Below are positions 56,570 to 64,000 of a DNA stretch of 64,000 bases, piece after piece. Numbering within the stretch: position 1 is the stretch's first letter; every line of letters starts with the position of its first letter. This DNA comes from Paulownia fortunei (Eukaryota; Streptophyta; Magnoliopsida; Lamiales; Paulowniaceae): the NCBI GenBank assembly GCA_019321725.1, contig CM033120.1, positions 1,178,001 to 1,242,000 on the forward strand, read 5' to 3'. Under the pieces are notes generated by a model, which was not told the origin of the DNA, ran no database searches, and was given only the letters and a program-made list of their open reading frames with translations. The position numbers and the translations under genes are program-made.

Positions 56570-59446
56570 TAACACCATTTTCCTACACAACCATATATAT
56601 GTATAATATGACATGATAGAACCTGTGTGCATACATGGAATATTCTTATTTTTTTGTTACATTTAAGAAAAGCTAAATCACTTCTTACATACACAACCCT
56701 GTTTAAAATAGAAGGATCAGTATTTATATAAAAAAACACAACACCACAACGACACACAATATTTACATACTTATTTACAGTAAAGTTTTAAAAGAGAAAT
56801 ATAGTATCAATCTTTAAAAACATAATACACCAGACTCAAAATATAACAAGCCAACAAAATAGCCCAACAGGTCGTCATCCATGTACACACTCCCTCAAAC
56901 ACCTGCAGGAGCTCCAACAGCCGACCAGCCAGCCAAAGATGCTTCAAGTATCATTGTACTCACCTACAATGCATAAACTATATGAGCTAACGCTCAGCAA
57001 GTAAAGATTATGCATGTCAAAGAATAATCCACAATATCAAGTCATGCAACTCAAAATGCTATGCTCACAATGCAATTTTATGCATTAAAATATTTCTCTC
57101 AAAATCATTTCTTTCTTGGGCCCCTGACCAACGCTACTATCTCATGCACCGGAAAAGAGCTCTGTATACCGCCATAATCCAATGGCCAATAATCATAAGC
57201 ATGCAAATCCATGCATACTCATACGCATGCAAATCCATGCACGCGAACCTGCAAATCCATGCATAATACCATGCAAATCCATGCATGCTTCGGTACACTA
57301 GTAGTGGTCAACAAAACATTTTCCTTTCTCTGAATCATGCCGTGCAATGCAAGATTTATCACAATGCTAGTATATGATGCATGCACGTGCTAATGACAAT
57401 GCCCATGTATGTATGCTCAATGGAGAGCCCTCTACTATGCACATATGATTTATGATATTACATATAATTCACACATCTACTATGTCTATGCATTGTAGTT
57501 GCAAATGAATCTTTACTTACCTTTCACTTGGTTGGTGGCTTAGTCTAAATTTGTTTAGTATTCCTCTCCAACCTTAGATGTAAAATAGCCTGTAATATTA
57601 CCCAACATCAAGCACCATTCCCAATTTGGCAAGTTGAAAGCACAAAATCTCATACTAGACCTTAAACACCAAGCTATAAGCTAACAATCAAGCTTTCACA
57701 AACTAGAACCCAATATAGCCCCTCAAATACCTCAATTTCTCATCTTAAATACATGCAAACATCATGTAATTGAAGTATTATAACTCTAATAGCATGTAAC
57801 TAATTTTTAATACTCAATAGCAACATGTCTTGGTTGAAACATGCTAAGTGATCAAATGTGGCAGATTCACATTTTCATATTTTCTTGCTGTCAAGTTTAG
57901 TTGCATGATAATTTTAACATCCCTAAACATATCCAATCACTCCAAAAATTTTACCACACTTAGATAACATGTATATAAATGTAACCATATCATATAATTG
58001 CTAAAAATCACGGATATAGCTTTCCAAGTTCAGCTCTCTTCACGACATACTGAAACAGATTGTTTCCTACCGTGATAGTTTTGCACACTTCATGACATTA
58101 ATGGTTTTGGCACCATTAAGTATATTCAATCACTCCAACATTTTCACCAAACTTAGATAACATATATAAGGAGACAACCAGGTCATATTATTACCAAAAT
58201 TAATGGATTTAGCTCCCTTAATTCAGTTTCTTTCACAGCACACCAAAACAGATTTTGCTATTTTGGCAGTTTGAGTGTTTCTCCAATATCATTCTCTATT
58301 TCAATTTCAAACTGATAAAACTTCATTCCAATACTCTTAACTCATATATGGTCATGTAAATGATAATAATTATAGGTTTTATTCAACATACCATACACTT
58401 TTGAAGCCTAAAACACAAGAAGACAGTAAGATGGCAGTTTCTGCCACAAGTATTTCCTATTAAGTGTTTGTGATCAAAAACCCCTTTCTTTGAGCACCAA
58501 AGTCTAACTAAAAACTTCCTAACACTTTTATAAGAGATATTGAAAGCTTAATAAACCATAAAACCATTCATAATAATCTGAAAAACCAAAGGCAAAAACC
58601 GTAGATAAGTGTTACCTATGCAGATTTTGAGGCTAACTTGATGGTAATCACTTCTTCTTTGCTTTTCTTGCTTTTATTTCAACTTGGAATCAATTTGGAT
58701 CACTTGGAGACCTTAAGGTGTGTGTTTGGAAGATGAAAATGGCTGAAATGAGGGTCTGGTCGTTGCTTAAGGGTGAAGGATTGAGGTGTTAGCTTGAGAT
58801 GTTAGCTTAGCTTAATAAGAAAGCATGAGGTGGCAAGTAAATGGCAAATCTGATTTTCTCTCTTATCTTGCAGCCCTAATCTTGTGTGTCTCATCTATTT
58901 TTATTTGGTTGCAACCTATCTTAATCACCATTCATTCCCATAGGTAATTCCTACGTCCGTTCATTCGATCTCCAAACCGATTCGCATCCGATTCTTAAAG
59001 AATTATCTAGTTTGCATTTCTAAGATCATATGCACATATGGGCATGTAATATGACACTTAAATCACATTATATCATGTCCAATATCCCAAGTATGCTAAT
59101 TTACAAATATATACTTTTGAAATAACTTGATCAAATCAAATTAAACCGTATAAGCTTACTAGTAACACTTTTAACACTTCCAAAATTATAACCTATATAT
59201 CCCATCTATATCTAATATTGATCCACCTCATTTTCTTCTTATTTCAATATAAAATCAACCACTTAGATTAGGAAATTCAATAACTAATACCGTGCAAGAG
59301 CTTCAGAATTAAGTTTAATATTCAAGAATGTCGTATAAAATGACATAAATTGCAATGTCAATAGAAATGCAAATAGCATATAAAATTAACATGTAATGCA
59401 TGAATTATATTTGGCCATGTGAGTAGTAAGAGGCTCAGGTATCACA
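56570..59446 (-). mobile_element. 2.9-kb solo LTR of a chromodomain-gypsy type family inside copia-3
   Basis: Flanked by agtct at 56565-56569 and 59447-59451; removing it joins the copia-3 sequence ggtcaagtctaaacaatg. The minus-strand start tgtgatacctgagcctctta and the other end's taacacc correspond to tgtaatacccgagcctc and tgtaacacccc of the LTR at 27168-29762. Many internal blocks match too (cccaacaggtcgtcatccat, caggagctccaac). The right-hand plus-strand end has lost its TG. No internal coding sequence remains. Confidence 0.85.
57199..57288 (+). repeat. four direct copies of a GCATGCAAATCCATGCA unit
   Basis: Units at 57199, 57225, about 57250 and about 57269, spaced 19-26 bases. Each combines one or two CATGCA RY-type cores with ATGCAAAT. 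RY elements are known binding sites of B3-domain regulators of seed genes. The LTR at 27168 does not show this array. Confidence 0.7.
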
Positions 59447-62400
59447 AGTCTAAACAATGTTTAAACTTAACTGTTGTGAGAAGTTTAATCATCATATCTG
59501 CGGGATTCTCTGTAGTATGAATCTTCTGAAGATGTATATTACCTTCTTCAAGAATCTCCCGTACAAAGTGATAGTGAACATCAATATGTTTCGTTCTTGT
59601 ATGAAAGACTTGATTTTTCGCTAAGTGAATAGCGCTCTAACTGTCACAATGTACTGTAATGTGCTTCTCACCAACTCCTAAGTTTTCAAGCAAACTTTGA
59701 AGCCAAATTGCTTCCTTCACAGCTACAGTGACTACCATATACTCTGCCTCTGTTGTAGACAAAGCAACCGTAGACTGTAAAGTAGACTTTCAACTAACTG
59801 GTGCTTTGGCAAAAGTGAACAAATATCTAGTCGTTGACCTTCGCTTATCCAAATCACCCGCATAGTCAGAATCACAATATCCAACTATACTTTGACCAAT
59901 TTTACCATCTTGCTCAAAAATTAAACCAACATCTACAGTATTAAGAATATACCATAGAATCCATTTCACAACTTGCCAATGACCTTTACCCGGATCATGC
60001 ATATACCTGCTCACAACTCCAACTGCTTGTGAAATGTCAGGCCTCGTACACACCATTGCATACATCAAGCTACCAACTGCATTAGCATATAGGACTTTGG
60101 CTATGTACTCTCGTTCTTCATCATTCTTTGGTGATAACTGGGCACTAATCTTCAAATGAGGAGCAAGTGGTGTACTTACAGATTTTGAGCTTTCTGTCAT
60201 ACCAAAACGCTGTAGTACCTTCTTCAAATATTGCTTCTGAGTCAAACAAAGCTTGCCTCTCATTTTGTCCCTACTTATCTCTATTCTGAGAATCTACTTG
60301 GCTTTCCCTAAATCTTTCATTTCAAACTCTTGATTCAATTGAGCCTTCAATTTGTCAATCTCCATTTGGCTCTATGATGCAATCAACATATCATCAACAT
60401 ATAAAAGTAAGTAAATGAAAGATCCATCTTGTAACTTGTGTAAATACACACAATGATCACATTTACTTCGAGTGTACTTCTACCTCATCATAAACTTATC
60501 AAATCATTTGTACCATTGCCTCGGAGATTGTTTCAATCCATACAACGATTTGTTCAACTTGCAGACCCAATTTTTTTTCCCAACAACTTTGAATCCTTTT
60601 GGCTGAGTCATGTAGATTTTCTCTTCTAAATCACCATGCAAGAACATCGTCTTCACATCAAGTTGAGCTAGCTCTAAATTCAACTGTGCTGCCAAGGCCA
60701 ACAAAATTCTAATGAAAGAATGTTTAACAACTGGAGAAAATACCTCATTATAATCAATTCTTTCCTTCTCAGCGTAGCCTTTAGCTACCAATCTTGCCTT
60801 GTAGCGCATATTATTCTTGTCAGAAAATCCTTCTTTCTTTGAAAATACCCATTTGCATCCAATTGCCTTTTTGCCTTTTGGTAGTTGCGTCACTTTTCAA
60901 ATCTTGTTCTTCTGAAAAGACTGCATTTCTTCCTCCATAGCACCTTTCCACTTCTCACTTTCTAAACTTCGAACTGCATCTCGAAAAGTGGATGGAACAT
61001 CATCATCTACAACTGGAAGTGCATAAGCCACCATATCTGCAAATCGAGCAAGTTTGTGAATTTCACGTCTAGGTCTTCTCATTGCAATTGGTTCAGGTTG
61101 CTCCAACGATTCTTGGGTATGAACTTTTTCTTCTTCATCTGACAAATTCTCTATTACTGGATTGTCACACTTAGTTGGAAATTTTGTCATTCATTCTATC
61201 TCCACCTACTTTGGTGTATGCTCCACCTATTGCGGAGTACTGTCGGTCTTTTCACGTGTTACTTTCTTCAGCATGGCAAGTTCATCAAAGGTAACATCTT
61301 TACTAAACAACACTTTCTTCGACTTGAGACACCAAAGTTGGTATCCCTTTACGCCAGAGGTGATTCCCATGAACAATGCCTTCTTTGCTCTCGGTTTTAA
61401 TTTTGATTCCTTCACATAATAGTAAGCAAGAGAACCAAAAACATGTAAGGAATCATAATCAACAACATGTTTTTCAGACCATACCTCTAAAGGTGTTTTA
61501 CCACCTATTGCGGATGATGGCAATCAATTTATGAGATGTTGTGCATATGTCACAGCCTCAACCCAGTACTGTCTGTCCAATCCAGTATTGGACAACATAC
61601 ATCGAACTTTCTCCACCAAAGTTCGATTCATGCATTCTACCACCCCATTCTGTTGTGGTGTCCTCTTGATTGTGAAGTGTCGAACAATACCATACTTATG
61701 ACAAATATCTTGGAAGGGATCGCTTGTGTATTCTCCACCATTATCTGTTCTGAGAACTTTGATCTTTCTTCCAGTCTGATTCTCAATCTGTGTTTTCCAC
61801 TTAAGGAAAATTCCAAGCACTTCATCCTTAGTCTTCATAGTATACACCCAAACTCATCTGGAAAAATCATCAATGAAAGTGACAAAATAATATTTTCCTC
61901 CCAAAGATAGTGTCTTGGAAGGTCCCCAAATATCTGAGTGAACATAATCCAAAATATCTTTTGTATTATGGATAGCAGTGTCAAACTTCACTCCTTTTTG
62001 CTTTCCTAGAACACAATGTTCACAAAAATCAAGTTTACATACCTTTGCACCTTTCAATAATCCTTGCTTCGCCAGAGTTTGCAAGGATTTTTCACCGGCA
62101 TGTCCCAAGCGCATATGCCAAAGCCTGGTTGCTTCAAAATCCTTGTCATTGTTTGAAATAGCTGCTGATGTTGTCCCAATAATTGTACTACCTTGGTAGT
62201 AATACAAATTATTTTTTTGATACCTTTTATCACCACCAGTGCGCCGGAAGTAGCTTTCAAAACTCCATCTCGCATAGTCACAACTAAGCCTTTGGACTCC
62301 AAGGCTTCCAAGAAGATGAGATTCTTCTTCAAATTCGGTACGTACCGAACATCCGTCAGAACTCTGGTCGATCCATTATGATTTTTCAACTGAATTGAAC

Positions 62401-63364
62401 CTATCCGAGTTGTCTTACAGGCATTGTCATTGCCCAAGTAAACAACTCCTCCATTGATCTCCTGAAAATCAAAGAACCACTCCCTTATGGGAGACATATG
62501 ATAGGTGCATCTAGAATCCAAAATCCATTCGTCTGAATGGGATGTTGAAGACAATACCACCAGTGAAAATTCTGATTTACTTTCACCTTCAGCTACACAT
62601 GCATCTTGAGTAGCTTGTCCTTTCTTCTTCAATTTGGGGCAGCCTTTCTTCCAGTGTCCTTTATCATGGCAGAAAGCATACTCATCTTTGGAAGGTCTGG
62701 ATTTTGAACGGGATCTCCAACTTCTTCCTTCTTTGGCTTTGCGATCATCCTCTTGCTACCAATGCTTCATCTTCTGCTGCTATGTGCCTGTTTTCTTTTT
62801 TATTCTTTTTTCTTAATTCATAGCTATACAAAGCAACACAAACTACAGCAAGAGATACATCATCCTTCTCATGAAGTAAAGTAGTTTCTAAATATTCAAA
62901 TTCATCAAGAAGGGATGATAATAACATCAAAGCCAAATCCTCATCACTAAAGGTTACATCCAAATTAAATAAATCTGCAACTAATTGATTAAAGGCAGTA
63001 ATATGATTATTCATAGATGTACCTGAGTGGTACTCAAACCGGAACAATCGCTTCTTCATGAGAAGTTTATTCTGACCAATTTTTTCAGAAATTTATCCTC
63101 CAAAACTTTCCATAATGTGTAAGCAGAATTCTCATTTTTGAATGCATATTTCTGCTCTCTGGACAAGCACGATCGAATTGTTCCACATGTCAAGTGGTTA
63201 ATGGTTTTCCACTCTTTTTCTTCAACATCATCTGGTTTCTTTTCTTTAATGGCGATGTCTAAACCTTCCTGAAATAGACAATCCAGCACCTCGTCTTGCC
63301 ACATGCCGAAATGACCTGTACCATCAAATATCTCCACCGAAAATCTAATATTTGGCATTACCAT
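59447..63364 (-). pseudogene. copia-3 gag-pol polyprotein, broken
   Basis: Starts MVMPNIRFSVEIFDGTGHFG (gag); a shift near 63060 is followed by FRFEYHSGTSMNNHITAFNQ. The zinc knuckle reads YAFCHDKGHWKKGC, first Cys changed to Tyr. Protease has LDSRCTYHM in place of DSGCTYHM. Integrase shows [47 protein letters not shown] and QQNGVVECMNRTL. Reverse transcriptase includes [44 protein letters not shown] and YVDDMLIASQS. RNase H has YCDSDYAGDLDKRRSTT and ends TTVKFKHCLDL at the solo LTR junction. Stops lie in RNase H, reverse transcriptase and integrase, nearly all at positions where relatives have Arg, Gln or Trp. Confidence 0.9.
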
Positions 63365-63484
63365 CCTTCTTGGTGTGGACGAGGAGATTGATGCTCCGGT
63401 TGTGGAAGATTCAATAGTTATTTCGAACTCAAATAATAGTATTCAATATTATAATCAAAACAAATAAGCCTAGGCCAAACCTTC

Positions 63485-63497
63485 GGCTTTGATACCA
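63485..63497 (-). other. copia-3 primer-binding site
   Basis: Minus-strand tggtatcaaagcc, one mismatch from the standard copia tRNA-iMet site, one base from the LTR. Confidence 0.85.
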
Positions 63498-63498
63498 C

Positions 63499-64000
63499 TG
63501 TTGGGGTATCGATAGTATAAAATACACAACAATAGTACTAATTATAGCAAGCTCCCAGGAAAGGTTGGAGGGGTCACAACGGTCCCACTTAAAACCCAGT
63601 CTCCTTATACAGAATCTACTATTAAAAATACTATACACAGCGGATAAATACCCCAAAGCAAGTAAATATTGAATACTAACAATTAACAAAAGAATACAGA
63701 ATACTAAATGCGAAATTAAAAGACAAAAAGGAAAAAGCACACCAGATTTGATAACGGAGTTCGGCCAACTTTTGCCTACGTCTCTGGGCACCGCAACTGC
63801 GACAACTATTTCACTAATATCCCGAACAAATTACAACTTGGGTAAATTACCCACAACTTAGGATTTCCTAATCAAAGGAATTCCACAAATATAGAGAGAA
63901 GAGAATATTTTTGTATGTTTTCAAAACAAGGTTCAATGCTTATTTATAGGCTAAGTAATCAAATTCCTTTAGTATACAACCAATGTGGGATGGAAATAAG
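63499..64000 (-). repeat. copia-3 5' LTR (incomplete at window end)
   Basis: 502 bases of an LTR that starts tgttggggtatcgatag on the plus strand and matches 55916-56417 closely. The last 13 or so bases are outside the window. Confidence 0.88.

Larger units (their letters stand above)
55916..64000 (-). mobile_element. copia-3: Ty1/copia (TNT1-94-like) retrotransposon, minus strand, right end cut by the window
   Basis: Left (3') LTR, purine tract, pol, gag, primer site and almost complete right (5') LTR. By comparison with the left LTR only about 13 bases lie outside the window. Inserted in the non-autonomous gypsy element and itself holding a 2.9-kb solo LTR between the pol end and the purine tract. 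Many stops; dead. Confidence 0.9.

Noticed and set aside
56570..59446. Long unknown stretch in copia-3, considered as part of that element
   Set aside because: Its two ends carry agtct duplications and it resembles the chromodomain-family LTR at 27168, so it is a separate solo LTR.
63429..63791. 120-codon hydrophobic minus-strand frame at the window end
   Set aside because: Lies across the copia-3 5' LTR and primer site; the matching left LTR shows no preserved frame.

Overview
The window is nuclear DNA of a flowering plant, probably a eudicot. It is AT-rich, holds one host gene end with plant exon/intron structure (a group IIb WRKY transcription factor), and is otherwise packed with plant transposons: Ty1/copia, Athila-like and chromodomain Ty3/gypsy, and CACTA. 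No prokaryotic operon, CRISPR array or recognisable RNA gene was seen. The species cannot be named from the sequence.

Layout. 1-1227: last intron and last exon of the WRKY gene. 1228-4931: gene-poor spacer. 4932-7345: decayed CACTA element with remains of a transposase-associated gene on the minus strand. About 7.4-15.8 kb: dispersed duplications, two of which carry fragments of a class IV HD-Zip (GL2/PDF2-type) gene. 15915-21069: complete but dead copia element (copia-1) with a 5-bp target duplication. 21358-22267: a third HD-Zip fragment unit, cut by an Athila-like gypsy element that starts at 22268. That element continues to about 38.0 kb and has no visible 3' LTR. A chromodomain gypsy element (27168-34229, minus strand) is nested inside its pol gene. 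Downstream of the integrase it carries a TATA-like box, a basic/Cys-rich ORF of unknown function and an intronless LOG-type (cytokinin-activating enzyme) pseudogene.

38199-39482 is a minus-strand solo LTR. 40806-44708 repeats the 7.6-15.7 kb material, including a fourth HD-Zip fragment and a 745-bp solo LTR. 44709-51504 is copia-2, with an intact gag frame and a pol split by a 1.7-kb solo LTR. 51758-55915 is the 5' part of a non-autonomous gypsy element of that same LTR family. Copia-3 (minus strand, from 55916 to just beyond the window end) is inserted in it, and copia-3 itself contains a 2.9-kb solo LTR.

No element appears able to move by itself. Every pol gene is broken, mostly by stops that C-to-T or G-to-A changes would explain. 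The most unusual object is the LOG-like sequence carried by the Athila-like element with an unknown companion ORF and its own promoter-like sequence. The four HD-Zip IV fragments on one strand are the second point of interest. Together they look like a broken tandem gene cluster later opened up by nested retrotransposons.
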